DNA of 64,000 nt from Arthrobacter sp. Leaf69 (GCF_001422645.1 NZ_LMLR01000014.1:124001-188000); one strand, 5' to 3'; positions 50,968-61,128 are shown, counted from the stretch's first letter. Program-made: numbers and translations. Notes: generated by a model not told the origin, from the sequence alone.

Positions 50968-52908
50968 TCAGCCCTCCGAGCGCAGCGACCGCCGTTGCAT
51001 CTCCAGCTGCATAAGTTCGCGGTTCAGCCGCTGGAACTCCTCCGGGGCGGAGGTCGCGTCCAGCCGCTGCAGCTGTCCCATCTTTTCAGCCTTGACCCTG
51101 GTGATCTGCAGCTCGAACAGGCGTGCTAGGATGTCCCGGCAGTAGCGCAGGACGCCGTCGGCGGTGCTGGCCGGCAGCGGCACGACGGACAGCTCGGACA
51201 CGAGCGGGCGCAGTGGCTCCGGGACCTCGTGCAGCAATTGTTCCACCCAGCGCACGGGGTCGCCGGTGAGCGCCAGCCCGCTGGCCCGGATGGCCTCGTG
51301 GATGGCCAGGTAGGCCGGCGTCGAGAACCTCGCCTCGGAGAAACGCTGCCAGGTCTCACCTTCCAGCATCCCTGGCTGTTGCAGGGCAACCTCCAGCGCC
51401 TGCCGTTCCATCGCGGCCACGGGGTCGCGCGGGTCCGGCCGGTTGAACGACGGCAGGGCGGGCGACGGCGGCAGGGGCGCAACTCCCGGCGCGGATCCCG
51501 CGCCGTATCCTGAGCCGCGGCCCTGGCTGTTTCCCTGCCCCTGGTGGCCGGAACCGGCGCTGCCCGACGGCGGCTGGGCCGCACGCTTGGCGGCGGCACC
51601 CACGGCACGGCTGACTTCCTCCACCGGCATGCCCAGCCAGCCCGACAGTTCCCGGGCGTAGGCGGGGCGGATGCCGGCGTCACGGATCTGGGCGACTACC
51701 GGGGCGGATTCGCGCAGGGCCGCGATCCGGCCCTCGACGGTGTCCAGGTTGTGCCGTTTCAGGGCGGCGCGGATGGCGAATTCAAACAGCGGGCGCCGGG
51801 TGCCGATCAGGTCACGGACGGCGGCGTCCCCCTTGGACTGGCGCAGCTCACAGGGGTCTGCGCCGTTGGGTTCCACGGCCACGTAAGTCTGCGCGACGAA
51901 GCGCTGGTCCTCCTCGAAGGCGCGCAGGGCCGCTTTCTGGCCGGCGGCGTCGCCATCGAAGGTGAAAATGACCTCGCCGCCGCTGCCGTCATCGGAGAGC
52001 AGGCGGCGGGCAATCTTGATGTGCTCGGTGCCGAACGCCGTACCGCAGGTGGCGACCGCCGTCGGAATCCCGGCAAGGTGGCAGGCCATCACGTCGGTAT
52101 ACCCCTCCACAACGACGAGCTGGCGGTCCTTGGCGATGTTGCGTTTGGCGAGGTCGATCCCGTAGAGGACCTGAGACTTCTTGTAGAGCGCGGTCTCCGG
52201 GGTGTTGAGGTACTTGGGGCCTTGGTCGTCCTCGTAGAGCTTGCGGGCACCGAAGCCGATGGTCTCCCCCGCGATGTCCCGGATGGGCCAGATCAGCCGG
52301 CCCCGGAACCGGTCGTAGATCCCCCGGCCGCCTTCGGAGAACATTCCCGTCAGTTTCAGTTCAGGATCGGTGTAGCCCTTGCCGCGGAGGTGCTTGAGCA
52401 GGGAGTCCCAGCCCTGCGGGGCGTAGCCGACACCGAATTGGTCCGCTGCCGCGCGGTCGAAGCCGCGGGCGTGCAGGAAGTTGCGGCCCTCGGTGGCACC
52501 CGGGGTCAGCAGCTGGGCGCGGAAGTACTCGTCGGCGACCTTGTGGGCATCGAGCAGGCGCTGCCGCCGGCCGACGTCTTCGCGGTTCGGTCCGGAGCCG
52601 CCGTCCTCGTAGCGGAGCTCGAAGCCGATCCGGGCGGCCAGTTTCTCCACGGCTTCATGGAACGACGTGTGGTCCAGTTTCTGCACGAAGGAGATGACGT
52701 CGCCGTCCTCGCCGCAGCCGAAGCAGTGGTACCTGCCCACCTGGGGGCGGACCGTAAACGAGGGTGAACGCTCGTCGTGGAAGGGGCACAGGCCCTTGTA
52801 GGAGCCCAGGCCCGCGCCCTTGAGCGTCACGTAGCCGTCGACGACTTCCTTGATGTCCGTGCGCTGGCGTACTTCGTCGATGTCTTCACGTTTGATCAAG
52901 CCGGCCAC
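50968..52908 (-). CDS. dnaG: DNA primase
   Basis: 646 residues. It makes RNA primers for the lagging strand. The N-terminal zinc finger (about 40-65) has CPFHDERSPSF and YHCFGCGEDGD. The TOPRIM core (about 255-345) has VVEGYTDVMACHLAG and FTFDGDAAGQKAA. After a Gly/Gln/Pro-rich linker (GSGHQGQGNSQGRGSGYG) comes the helicase-binding C-terminal domain. The starting sequence MAGLIKREDIDEVRQRTDI is the family norm. It lies 52 bp after dgt. Confidence 0.97.
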   Translation of the reverse strand: MAGLIKREDIDEVRQRTDIKEVVDGYVTLKGAGLGSYKGLCPFHDERSPSFTVRPQVGRYHCFGCGEDGDVISFVQKLDHTSFHEAVEKLAARIGFELRYEDGGSGPNREDVGRRQRLLDAHKVADEYFRAQLLTPGATEGRNFLHARGFDRAAADQFGVGYAPQGWDSLLKHLRGKGYTDPELKLTGMFSEGGRGIYDRFRGRLIWPIRDIAGETIGFGARKLYEDDQGPKYLNTPETALYKKSQVLYGIDLAKRNIAKDRQLVVVEGYTDVMACHLAGIPTAVATCGTAFGTEHIKIARRLLSDDGSGGEVIFTFDGDAAGQKAALRAFEEDQRFVAQTYVAVEPNGADPCELRQSKGDAAVRDLIGTRRPLFEFAIRAALKRHNLDTVEGRIAALRESAPVVAQIRDAGIRPAYARELSGWLGMPVEEVSRAVGAAAKRAAQPPSGSAGSGHQGQGNSQGRGSGYGAGSAPGVAPLPPSPALPSFNRPDPRDPVAAMERQALEVALQQPGMLEGETWQRFSEARFSTPAYLAIHEAIRASGLALTGDPVRWVEQLLHEVPEPLRPLVSELSVVPLPASTADGVLRYCRDILARLFELQITRVKAEKMGQLQRLDATSAPEEFQRLNRELMQLEMQRRSLRSEG

Positions 52909-52960
52909 AGTGCCATCCTAGTACCCGGGTACGACGCCGGAGGGCCGGTTATGGCGCCAG

Positions 52961-54250
52961 TCACCACAGCGACGGCAGGCTTCCGACGAGCCGCTCGTAC
53001 ATGGCCAGCGCGGAGCCGTCCGTCAGCGACGCGACCTGGTCGATCACCACACGCAGCCGAGCGCCGTCGTCGGCGGCGTCGCGCCAGTCGGCCGCGAACA
53101 TCGGCTCCAGATGGCGGTCGCCGGTGGCGCTCAGGGCGGTGACGAGGGCGTGCAGGACTTCGCGCTGGCGTTCGTAGATGGGCTGCCGGTGCTCGGTGGT
53201 CATCACGAAGGTGGTGGCCAGGCCCTTCATCACGGCGATTTCCATCACGGTCTCGTCCGGAACGATCAGCTCCGCGTTGTAGCGGGTCAGGTTTTCCGGG
53301 CCGTACACCGCGCGGGTGGACGCCAGGGCACTCTGGCAGAACCGGCCGATCAGCTGGCTGGTCATGTCCTTGAGCGCGGCCATGGACTTGCGGCTGCCGT
53401 CGGCCTCGCGGACCCAGACGCTGGTGGCTTCCAGCCGGGCGAGGGCGGCATCGATCGCGGCGGGGTCGTTGTGCGGCAGGTACCACTGCTTGGCGTAGCC
53501 CACCACGCGGGCACGGTGGTCCGGATTATCCATCCAGCGGAGCTGGAAATGGCCGGCCACGATAGCGTCCTCGACGTCGTGCACGGAGTAGGAGATGTCG
53601 TCTGCGAGGTCCATGACCTGCGCTTCAAGGCAGGAGCGGCGCTCGGGGGCGGCCTCGCGGATCCAGTCGAAGATCGGCAGGTCGTCCTCGTAGGCGCCGA
53701 ACTTGCTGGTCCGCTCGCCGTGGATGACGGGGGCGTTCTCGGCCGACCAGGGGTATTTCGCCGCGGCGTCCAGGCTGGCCCGGGTGAGGTTCAGCCCGGC
53801 GGGCCGCCCGTCCAGGGCAACGACTTTGGGTTCCAGCCGGGTCAGCAGGCGCAAGGTCTGGGCGTTGCCTTCGAATCCGCCGATCGCGTGGGCGACTTCG
53901 TTGAGGGCCGATTCGCCGTTGTGGCCGAAGGGCGGGTGGCCGAGGTCGTGGCTGAGGCAGGCGGTGTCCACGACGTCCGGATCGCAGCCCAGGGCACGGC
54001 CCAGTTCGCGGCCCACCTGGGCCACCTCGAGGCTGTGGGTGAGGCGGGTACGGACGAAGTCGTCGGTGTCCGGCGCCACCACCTGCGTCTTGGCCCCGAG
54101 CCGGCGGAGGGCCGAGGAGTGCAGCACGCGGGCGCGGTCACGTTCGAAGTCGGAGCGGTAGGTGGACTTGGGCGGCTCTTCAACCCAGCGGGCGGAGTCG
54201 CGGGCCACATAGCCGTCCAGTACCGGTGCCGTGGTCCTGGTTTCAGCCAC
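52961..54250 (-). CDS. dgt: Deoxyguanosinetriphosphate triphosphohydrolase-like HD protein
   Basis: 429 residues from GTG 54250 (VAETRTTAPVLDGYVARDSARW). It hydrolyses dGTP or other dNTPs to the nucleoside plus triphosphate. HD-domain metal residues: H in TRLTHSLEVAQVGREL and HD in CLSHDLGHPPFGHNGE, with a further Asp in VMDLADDISYSVHD. The start overlaps the dusB stop by 8 bp. dgt-dnaG is a conserved actinobacterial pair, which links nucleotide pool control and primase. Confidence 0.93.
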   Translation of the reverse strand: MAETRTTAPVLDGYVARDSARWVEEPPKSTYRSDFERDRARVLHSSALRRLGAKTQVVAPDTDDFVRTRLTHSLEVAQVGRELGRALGCDPDVVDTACLSHDLGHPPFGHNGESALNEVAHAIGGFEGNAQTLRLLTRLEPKVVALDGRPAGLNLTRASLDAAAKYPWSAENAPVIHGERTSKFGAYEDDLPIFDWIREAAPERRSCLEAQVMDLADDISYSVHDVEDAIVAGHFQLRWMDNPDHRARVVGYAKQWYLPHNDPAAIDAALARLEATSVWVREADGSRKSMAALKDMTSQLIGRFCQSALASTRAVYGPENLTRYNAELIVPDETVMEIAVMKGLATTFVMTTEHRQPIYERQREVLHALVTALSATGDRHLEPMFAADWRDAADDGARLRVVIDQVASLTDGSALAMYERLVGSLPSLW

Positions 54251-55424
54251 CGGACACGTCCAGTTCGGCGTGGCAGATCTCGCGGGACTGCTCGGCGTCC
54301 ATGTTGCGGTCCAGGAGCCAGTCCTTGGGGAGGGCGGGCTTCTTGGGCGAACCCGCGCGGCCGCGCGGGCCTTCCGCGTCAACGCCGGGGTACGGCGAAT
54401 CGAGGTCCAGCTGGTCGAGCGTCGCGCGGAGCACTTCGAGGCTGGTTACCATCGCCAGTTTGGTCCGCAGTTCGCTGCCGACCACGTACCCCTTGAAGTA
54501 CCAGGCCATGTGCTTACGGATCTCGCGGAGCGCCTTGCCTTCGTCGTTGCCGAAGGTTTCCACCATCAGCTCGGCGTGGCGGTACACGCCTTCCGCCACC
54601 TGCCCCAAATCCGGTTTGTGGCGGGCGTCGCTGCCTTCGAAAGCGGCCATGAGGTCTCCGAACAGCCACGGGCGGCCCTGGCAGCCGCGGCCCACCACAA
54701 CGCCGTCGACGCCGGTCTCGCGGACCATGCGGATGGCGTCCTCGGCGGACCAGATATCGCCGTTGCCGAGTACCGGGATGTCCGGCAGCGCTTCACGCAG
54801 GCGCGCGATCGCGGACCAGTCGGCCTGGCCGGAGTAGAACTGCGCGGCGGTGCGGCCGTGGAGTGCGACGGCGGCGACGCCGGAATCGCGGGCGATCCGG
54901 CCGGCGTCGAGGTACGTGAGGTGGTCCTCGTCGATGCCCTTGCGCATCTTGATGGTCAGCGGGACGTTGCCCCTGGAGGCTTCCTTGACCGCGGTCTGCA
55001 CGATCGAGGTGAAGAGGTCGATCTTCCAGGGCAGTGCGGAACCGCCGCCGCGCCGGGTCACCTTGGGCACGGGGCACCCGAAGTTGAGGTCGATGTGGTC
55101 CGCGCGGTCTTCCTCGACGAGCATCCGGACGGCCTGGCCGACGGTCACAGGGTCCACACCGTAGAGCTGGACGGACCGGACTTTCTCGTCGTCGTCGTGC
55201 GAAATGATGCGCAGGGATTCCGGCGTGCGCTCCACGAGGGCACGGGACGTGACCATCTCGGCGACATACAGGCCGCCGCCGTATTCACGGCAGAGCCTGC
55301 GGAACGCGGAGTTGGTGATGCCCGCCATCGGAGCCAGGATCACGGGGGTGTCCACCGTGAGGGGGCCCAGCTTCAGGGGCGGGAGTTCCAGCTTGGGGGC
55401 GGGAGGGGTCGCTACAACAGTCAC
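54243..55424 (-). CDS. dusB: tRNA-dihydrouridine synthase
   Basis: 393 residues, FMN TIM barrel that reduces uridines in the D-loop of tRNA. Conserved: VILAPMAGITNSAFRRLC at the N-terminus, the catalytic Cys in LNFGCPVPKVTRRGGG, and GVVVGRGCQGRPWLF. DusB subclass is likely from overall similarity. The C-terminal 50 residues (RGRAGSPKKPALPKDWLLD) are an extension typical of actinobacterial members. It overlaps dgt. Confidence 0.95.
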   Translation of the reverse strand: MTVVATPPAPKLELPPLKLGPLTVDTPVILAPMAGITNSAFRRLCREYGGGLYVAEMVTSRALVERTPESLRIISHDDDEKVRSVQLYGVDPVTVGQAVRMLVEEDRADHIDLNFGCPVPKVTRRGGGSALPWKIDLFTSIVQTAVKEASRGNVPLTIKMRKGIDEDHLTYLDAGRIARDSGVAAVALHGRTAAQFYSGQADWSAIARLREALPDIPVLGNGDIWSAEDAIRMVRETGVDGVVVGRGCQGRPWLFGDLMAAFEGSDARHKPDLGQVAEGVYRHAELMVETFGNDEGKALREIRKHMAWYFKGYVVGSELRTKLAMVTSLEVLRATLDQLDLDSPYPGVDAEGPRGRAGSPKKPALPKDWLLDRNMDAEQSREICHAELDVSGG

Positions 55425-55489
55425 CCGTTCATTGTCTCAAATCCGGGCAAATCGGCAGGATCCGCGCCGGCCATGTGGAAAACCCGGCG

Positions 55490-56944
55490 TCAGTCCGGGA
55501 CGGCGGCACGGCGCCCGCGGCGCCCCTCCGGCGGCGTGTCGAACGCCCCGCGGCGCCCCGCCGGCGCCGTTTCGAGGGCCTCGTCGGGCGCGTCGACGTC
55601 GACCTCCGGCCGCCGGCCGGCGTCGTCGCTGAGTGCGCTGTCTTCCAAGGCCCTGCTCCGGGAAGACCCGACGCCGGTTGCCGTCGTGCCGGCGGCCTTC
55701 ATTCCCGTTGCCTTGACCACGAGCACGGCGATCAGCGTGGTGACCGGGATCGCCAGGACCAGCCCGACCGAGCCGACGAGAGTGCGGATGACTTCCTCGG
55801 AGAGCTCGGCGCTGGTGAGGGCGTCACCGAGTGGCCGCTCGTAGAGCATCACCAGGATCAGCACCGGCAGGGCCGCACCGGCGTAGGCGAACGCGATGGT
55901 GTACACGGTTGAGGCGATGTGGTCCCGGCCGATCCGCATGGCTGAGGTGAAGAGCTGGCGGGCGGACGTTTCCGGGGCCAGTTCCCAGAGCTCCCACACG
56001 GCCGAGGACTGGGTGATGGTGACGTCGTTGAGGACGCCCAGGCCGGAAATAATGAGGCCGCAGAGAATGATGCCGGAGATGGAGATGTTGTCCGAGATGT
56101 TCGCGAGGGTGGCGGAATCATGGCTGCCGACGCCCGCGAGGTTGGCGGCGTCGGTGGCCCAGGCGGCAAGCAGCGCGGTAATCGCCAGGCCGAACATCGT
56201 GCCAAGCAGTGCCGTCGAGGTCCGGGCGGAGAAGCCGTGGGCGAAATACAGCACCCCGATCATGATGACGGTGGACCCCACCAGCGCCAGCAGGAGCGGC
56301 GGCTTGCCCTCCACCAGTCCCGGGAGCATAAAGGACACCAGCACACCGTAGGCGCCGACGAGGCCGATCAGCGCGCGCAGCCCGCGCCAGCGCGCGACGG
56401 CGATCACGACGACGGCATAGAGTACCGCGAGGAAAATGATCGGCAGGGTCCGGACGAAGTCGACGAAGACGTAGGCCGGGGTGCCCTGCGCGGCGGCGCC
56501 CTGGGCCTTGGAGAGATTCAGGTAGCGGATGTTGTCGCCGGTCTTCACGCCGTGGGATTTGGCGACGTCGGGGTTGATGACCACCTTGACGGGGTTGCCG
56601 CCCCGGTCCGGGTCCGTGAACGCAAAAGTGCACTCGGACCCCTGCTGCGGCGCCGCGTCCGCCCCGGCCGGTCCCTGCTGGGTGGCGTCCATGCAGCTGC
56701 CGGTGACAACGCGCTGGATCTTTCCGGTGTCGAACGTGACTCCCGGTGCGGCCGCGTAGGGGCTGGCCAGCGTGATCCCCTCTTTGCTGCCCGAGGGCCA
56801 CAGCAACGCCATCGCCACGAGCGTGAGCAGCGTCAGCGGGATCAGGATGGCGGCCAGAATGAGGTTGGCCCGCTTCCGGGCGGCGAGCGCCCGGGGCGTC
56901 GGTTCCGTCTGCCCTTGTGGAGCGTGTGAATGTCCGGCGCCCAT
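55490..56944 (-). CDS. YibE/F-family multi-pass membrane protein
   Basis: 484 residues. A short cytosolic start (MGAGHSHAPQGQTEPTPRAL) precedes membrane helix 1 (about 30-50), then an extracytoplasmic domain with a Cys pair (SCMDATQQGP and GSECTFAF, about 80-110). Six or seven more helices fill residues 165-430, containing the YibE/F pattern GLVGAYGVLVSFMLPGLVEG and GLIISGLGVLNDVTITQSSAVWEL. The last 60 residues are Arg/Ala-rich. The function is unknown; transport has been suggested. It lies 65 bp upstream of dusB. Confidence 0.88.
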   Translation of the reverse strand: MGAGHSHAPQGQTEPTPRALAARKRANLILAAILIPLTLLTLVAMALLWPSGSKEGITLASPYAAAPGVTFDTGKIQRVVTGSCMDATQQGPAGADAAPQQGSECTFAFTDPDRGGNPVKVVINPDVAKSHGVKTGDNIRYLNLSKAQGAAAQGTPAYVFVDFVRTLPIIFLAVLYAVVVIAVARWRGLRALIGLVGAYGVLVSFMLPGLVEGKPPLLLALVGSTVIMIGVLYFAHGFSARTSTALLGTMFGLAITALLAAWATDAANLAGVGSHDSATLANISDNISISGIILCGLIISGLGVLNDVTITQSSAVWELWELAPETSARQLFTSAMRIGRDHIASTVYTIAFAYAGAALPVLILVMLYERPLGDALTSAELSEEVIRTLVGSVGLVLAIPVTTLIAVLVVKATGMKAAGTTATGVGSSRSRALEDSALSDDAGRRPEVDVDAPDEALETAPAGRRGAFDTPPEGRRGRRAAVPD

Positions 56945-57029
56945 CAGCAGTTCAACCTCATGCCGAAGACTTTACGGGGTTTCGGGGCGCCGTCAGGACG
57001 CGTGACGTGCCGGGAATGCCCGCAAAAGG

Positions 57030-58403
57030 CTACCCGGGCGAGATGTTCTGGTTCACGTGGAAGAGGTTCTGCGGATCGTATTTGGCCTTGATCCCGCGCA
57101 GGCGGGTGTAGTTCGGCCCGTAGTTTTCCGCGACCCGGGGCAGATCGTCGCGGTCCATGAAGTTGATATAGCCGCCGGGAGCCGAATGGGGGCGGAGCGC
57201 CTCCGCGTATTCCCGCACCCAGCTGACTCTTGCATCATTGTCTGCCGGGTTGTCCCAGAAAGCGGCAATAACCGGGGCGAACTTCACGTCACGGTTGGCG
57301 AACGCTGTTTCTGTCGTCCCCACGCGCTGGACCGCTCCGTCAATGGGGTAAAGATGCACGGCGGTTTGGACGGTGGGAATCGTTGCCCCGTAGCGGATGT
57401 GCTCTCCGATGGCCGCGTCCGTGAGATCCGTCATGAAGTCCGCTTTCCAATAGCTCAGGATTCCCTTGGGCTGCAGGGCATCGAAGGCCTGGTTGAGGGC
57501 CGGGTAGGGCATCGGTCCCATCATGGAACCCGCCACCGGGGCGACGTCGAGGAATGGCTGCCAGCAGGCCGCACCCTCGGTCTGGTCTCCGGTCCACATC
57601 CCGACCACTATGCAGACCGGCTTCCCGTGCCACTCCTCGGGCAGGAACGGCACCGGCGGGCCCAGGGCGAACGCCAGAAAGGCTCCCAGTTCTTCGGGTG
57701 CCGACGCCAGGTGGTCCCGATAGAACCTCGACACGGTTTCGGCGTGCTCCAGGGGGTAGACGACGATACCGACGTACACCATGTCCACCGGGTGCAGACG
57801 GTATTCCAGTGAGGTCACGACGCCGAAATTCCCACCACCGCCGCGCAGCGCCCAGAAAAGGTCGTCGTTCTCGCTTTCACTGGCCGTGAGGAACTTCCCG
57901 TCCGCGGTGACGACGTCGGCCGAGATGAGGTTGTCGCAACTGAGCCCGTATTTCCGGGCCAGGTAGCCTATCCCTCCGCCGAGGGTGAGCCCGGCGACGC
58001 CTGTGGTGCCGACGATGCCGCCGGGGGTCGCCAGCCCGAAGGCGTGCGTGGCGTGATTGAAGTCCGCCCACGTGGCCCCGGCCTCGGAGCGTGCCGTCCT
58101 GTTTGCCGGATCGACCCGGACGCCCCTGGTATTGACGAAGTCGATGACGAGGGCATCATCCCAGGTTCCGAACCCCGGGGCGCTGTGGCCCCCGCCGCGG
58201 ACGGCCAGGTCCAGGGAGTTGTCCCGGGCGAAGTTGACACTGGCGATGACGTCCGCCACCTGCGACACGCGGACCACCGCGGCCGGCCGCTTGTCGATCA
58301 TTCCGTTGTGCACTGCCCGCGCGGCGTCGTAGTCCGCATCGCCGGGCGTGATGACCTGCCCGCGGACTTGCTCGCGCAGGCTATCGAAGATCGTTCCGTT
58401 CAT
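57030..58403 (-). CDS. FAD-linked oxidoreductase (berberine-bridge-enzyme type)
   Basis: 457 residues. FAD-binding PCMH-type domain (about 35-210) with RGGGHSAPGFGTWDDALVIDF; the His in RGGGHS is the usual covalent FAD attachment site. A second covalent Cys is not obvious (YGLSCDNLISADVV is a candidate). The BBE C-terminal motif is YTRLRGIKAKYDPQNLFHVNQNI. It would oxidise a sugar, alkaloid-like or polyphenol substrate with oxygen. There is no signal peptide. It is divergent from the hydrolase gene across 247 bp with no clear feature. Confidence 0.87.
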   Translation of the reverse strand: MNGTIFDSLREQVRGQVITPGDADYDAARAVHNGMIDKRPAAVVRVSQVADVIASVNFARDNSLDLAVRGGGHSAPGFGTWDDALVIDFVNTRGVRVDPANRTARSEAGATWADFNHATHAFGLATPGGIVGTTGVAGLTLGGGIGYLARKYGLSCDNLISADVVTADGKFLTASESENDDLFWALRGGGGNFGVVTSLEYRLHPVDMVYVGIVVYPLEHAETVSRFYRDHLASAPEELGAFLAFALGPPVPFLPEEWHGKPVCIVVGMWTGDQTEGAACWQPFLDVAPVAGSMMGPMPYPALNQAFDALQPKGILSYWKADFMTDLTDAAIGEHIRYGATIPTVQTAVHLYPIDGAVQRVGTTETAFANRDVKFAPVIAAFWDNPADNDARVSWVREYAEALRPHSAPGGYINFMDRDDLPRVAENYGPNYTRLRGIKAKYDPQNLFHVNQNISPG

Positions 58404-58650
58404 TTCTGTACCGTCGATTTCGTCGTGGTTCCGACCCGGACGGCGATCTCTGTGCTCCCAGCCGGCATGACGTCCGGAGGTTTACGAGCACTGGCTTACT
58501 CCTCCGCCCCGGAACCGTCAAGGGGATCCGGCCCGCGGCCGGAGGGGCAGCACCGCACGACGGCGATTACGCCGCCCCATCTTCCGGAGGCGCCGCTCCG
58601 AATGTTCAATAGCATGATGGAATTGACGGACGAGACGTGGAGGACACAGC

Positions 58651-59409
58651 GTGGCCAAACGCAAGGTAGACGACCGTGAACCTGCAGCGCCGGGCGCCGG
58701 GGCAGGCGCCAGGGCCGTGTTGAGCATTGCCGGGGCCGCCGGGGAAACCCGGGGGGTCGCCCTGGTCCTGCACGGCGGCCGCGCGGACAGCTATGAATCC
58801 GTCCGTGGGACGCACCTCAGCCCCGCCCGGATGCTGCCCTTCGCACGGGCCCTCCGGCGTGCGGGCGGCGGCGACGGGCTGGCGGTCTGGACCCTCCGGA
58901 ACCGGTACCGGGGCTGGAACGGGAAGGACATGTCCCCCGTCGAGGACGCCCGCTGGGCGCTCTCCCACATCAGCCGCGAACACCCCGGCGTCCCCATTTA
59001 TCTCCTCGGCCACTCGATGGGCGGCCTGACCGCGCTTTGCGTCGCGGACCACCCGCAAGTGGAGGCCGTCGTCGCCCTCGCGCCCTGGCTCAACGGCGAA
59101 ACCCCGGTGAACCGGGTGGCCGGCCGCCGGATCCTGATTGTCCATGGCACCGAGGACCGCTGGACCAGCCCCGCGAACTCGCTCGCCTACGCCCGCCGGG
59201 CCGACGGCGTCGCGGAGTCCGTGGACTACGTCGCCCTCAAAGGGGCCGGGCACTTTATGTTCCGGCGGGTGGGCCTGTGGAACTCACTCGCGAACGGCTT
59301 CATCCTTGATGCCTTCGCCCGCAGTTCAGGCCGGAACGTCGACGGCGGCGCCGACGCGTTCCGCAGCCTCCTGCCCGCGTCCGGCGCCAGCCTCCCGGTG
59401 GTGCTGTGA
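58651..59409 (+). CDS. Alpha/beta hydrolase
   Basis: 252 residues from GTG 58651, with GGAGGA 6 nt upstream. Nucleophile elbow GHSMGG (about 115-120), oxyanion loop LVLHGGRADS, acid Asp in VHGTEDRWTSP and terminal His in GAGHFMF. It looks like a small esterase or lipase of the serine-aminopeptidase-like type. There is no signal peptide. The stop overlaps the next gene's ATG by 1 bp, and that pair continues into an acyltransferase gene, so a lipid-related role is plausible. Confidence 0.87.
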   Translation: MAKRKVDDREPAAPGAGAGARAVLSIAGAAGETRGVALVLHGGRADSYESVRGTHLSPARMLPFARALRRAGGGDGLAVWTLRNRYRGWNGKDMSPVEDARWALSHISREHPGVPIYLLGHSMGGLTALCVADHPQVEAVVALAPWLNGETPVNRVAGRRILIVHGTEDRWTSPANSLAYARRADGVAESVDYVALKGAGHFMFRRVGLWNSLANGFILDAFARSSGRNVDGGADAFRSLLPASGASLPVVL

Positions 59410-60269
59410 TGCCGGACTTCCCGCTGGGGGCTTTCCTGGCCAGCCTGCCATGGGTTGCGGCCGGGATCGCGGCCCTGCTGGCCGTCACGTTCGCCGTCGG
59501 AGTCCGCCAGAGCCGCCATTCCGTCATCGACACCGTCTGGGGGCTCGGCTTCGTCGTCGCGGCCGCCATCTCCTGGTTCCTTTCGGCCGGACACGGCGAC
59601 GGCGCCCGCCGCCTGCTGCTGCTGGCGCTCGTGGCGGTGTGGGGCATCCGCTTGGCCCTCCACATCGGCCTCCGGGCCCGGGGCGGTCACGAGGACCCCC
59701 GGTACGTGGACATGCTCTCCTCCGCCCCGGGGTCCCGCAACGTCTACGCACTGCGCAAGGTCTACCTGCCGCAGGGCGTGATCCTGTTCTTCGTCTCGCT
59801 CACGGTCCAGGTGGGAATGTTCAGCACCGGAGACCTCGGCTGGCTGGCCTGGCTGGGCGTGGTGCTCTGGGTAGTCGGTTTTGTCTTCGAGACGGTCGGT
59901 GACTGGCAACTGTCGCAGTTCAAGGCCGATCCGTCGAGGCGCGGAACTGTGCTCGACACCGGGCTCTGGCGTTACACGCGCCACCCGAACTACTTCGGCG
60001 ACGCCGCCGTCTGGGCCGGGATATTCCTGGTGGCCGCTGATTCCTGGCCGGGCGTGCTGACTGTCCTCTCCCCCGCGCTGATGATCTGGTTGCTCGCCGG
60101 CAAATCCGGCAAGCCCCTCACCGAGAAGGCCATGTCCGCCCGCCCCGGCTATAAGGAGTACGTGGAATCCACTTCGGGTTTCCTGCCGCTGCCGCCGCGC
60201 CGGCCGCGCAGCGGCGGGCACCGGCCGGGCGGACCCCAGCCCGACCAACAGAAGCCGGGCGGGCGCTGA
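59409..60269 (+). CDS. DUF1295 (steroid-5-alpha-reductase-like) membrane protein
   Basis: 286 residues, six or seven helices. The DUF1295 C-terminal motifs are clear: LDTGLWRYTRHPNYFGDAAVWAGIFL in outline, with RYTRHPNYFGD as the core, then the RPGYKEYVESTSGFLPLPPR end. RYTRHPNYFGD is the nucleotide/substrate region shared with the isoprenylcysteine methyltransferase and 5-alpha-reductase families. The substrate is unknown, probably a lipid. The TGATG junction couples it to the hydrolase gene. Confidence 0.9.
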   Translation: MPDFPLGAFLASLPWVAAGIAALLAVTFAVGVRQSRHSVIDTVWGLGFVVAAAISWFLSAGHGDGARRLLLLALVAVWGIRLALHIGLRARGGHEDPRYVDMLSSAPGSRNVYALRKVYLPQGVILFFVSLTVQVGMFSTGDLGWLAWLGVVLWVVGFVFETVGDWQLSQFKADPSRRGTVLDTGLWRYTRHPNYFGDAAVWAGIFLVAADSWPGVLTVLSPALMIWLLAGKSGKPLTEKAMSARPGYKEYVESTSGFLPLPPRRPRSGGHRPGGPQPDQQKPGGR

Positions 60270-60270
60270 C

Positions 60271-61128
60271 ATGCCCTGGCGCCCCCGGCCCAGCGACCGC
60301 TTCTACCGGTTCATTGTCCGCACCGGCCTGGCGCTGCGCTGGCTGTTCCGGATCCGCGTCATTGTGACCGGACAGGAGCACCTCCCCCCGCCGGAGCCGC
60401 GCAGCGACCCAAACAGCAACACCCCGCACGGACCGTCCCGCCGGGTGGTCCCGGGCCGGGGCGCCGTCGTCGCCATTACGCACTTCGGCTACCTCGACTT
60501 CGCGTTCGCCGAATTGCTGTTGTGGCGGCACACCAGGGCCCAGTTGCGCTTCCTTGTCACCCAGGGGGCCGCTGACCACTGGTTTGCCGGGCCCGCCATC
60601 AGTGCCGCCGGGCACGTTGTGGTCGGTTATGAGAGCGGAACCCACGCCTACGACGCCGCCGTCGCCCGGCTCCGGGCGGGCGAGTACATCGCGATCCTGC
60701 CAGAAGCCGGTGTCAGCCGCAGTTTCCGTGTGCGCGAATGCAAGACCGGAGCCGTGCGGATGGCGGCAGAAGCCGGGGTGCCGGTCATTCCGGTCTCCGT
60801 CTGGGGCGCGCACCGGCTGATGACCCGCCGCCACGGATTCTCCCCCGCCCGCGCCTGGCGTGCCCCGGTGCGGATCCATGTCGGCGAACCGGTGACCCTT
60901 GAACCGGTAATCATGGCCCCGTCCCGGGACGCCGTGGCGGCCACGGAGGCGCTGCGCGCAACCCTCCAGGCCGGAATCGATGCCTGCATCGCGGACTTCC
61001 CCTTGAAACCGGCTCCGGGCGCGTGGTGGATGCCGGCGGAACTGGGCGGCGGGGCGCCCAGCGACGAGGAACGGCAGCGCCTGGACCAGGCCGAGGGTCC
61101 GCGGCGCGCAGGGGGCCGGCGCCGATAA
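60271..61128 (+). CDS. PlsC-type 1-acylglycerol-3-phosphate acyltransferase-like protein
   Basis: 285 residues. Acyltransferase block I is HFGYLD (HX4D, H near residue 70); block III is LPEAGVSRSF, a variant of the usual EGTRS. Block IV is VIPVSVWGAHRLM. It transfers an acyl chain to a lysophospholipid or glycolipid. The ATG is 1 bp after the DUF1295 stop. It may serve triacylglycerol or phospholipid synthesis with the two upstream genes. Confidence 0.87.
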   Translation: MPWRPRPSDRFYRFIVRTGLALRWLFRIRVIVTGQEHLPPPEPRSDPNSNTPHGPSRRVVPGRGAVVAITHFGYLDFAFAELLLWRHTRAQLRFLVTQGAADHWFAGPAISAAGHVVVGYESGTHAYDAAVARLRAGEYIAILPEAGVSRSFRVRECKTGAVRMAAEAGVPVIPVSVWGAHRLMTRRHGFSPARAWRAPVRIHVGEPVTLEPVIMAPSRDAVAATEALRATLQAGIDACIADFPLKPAPGAWWMPAELGGGAPSDEERQRLDQAEGPRRAGGRRR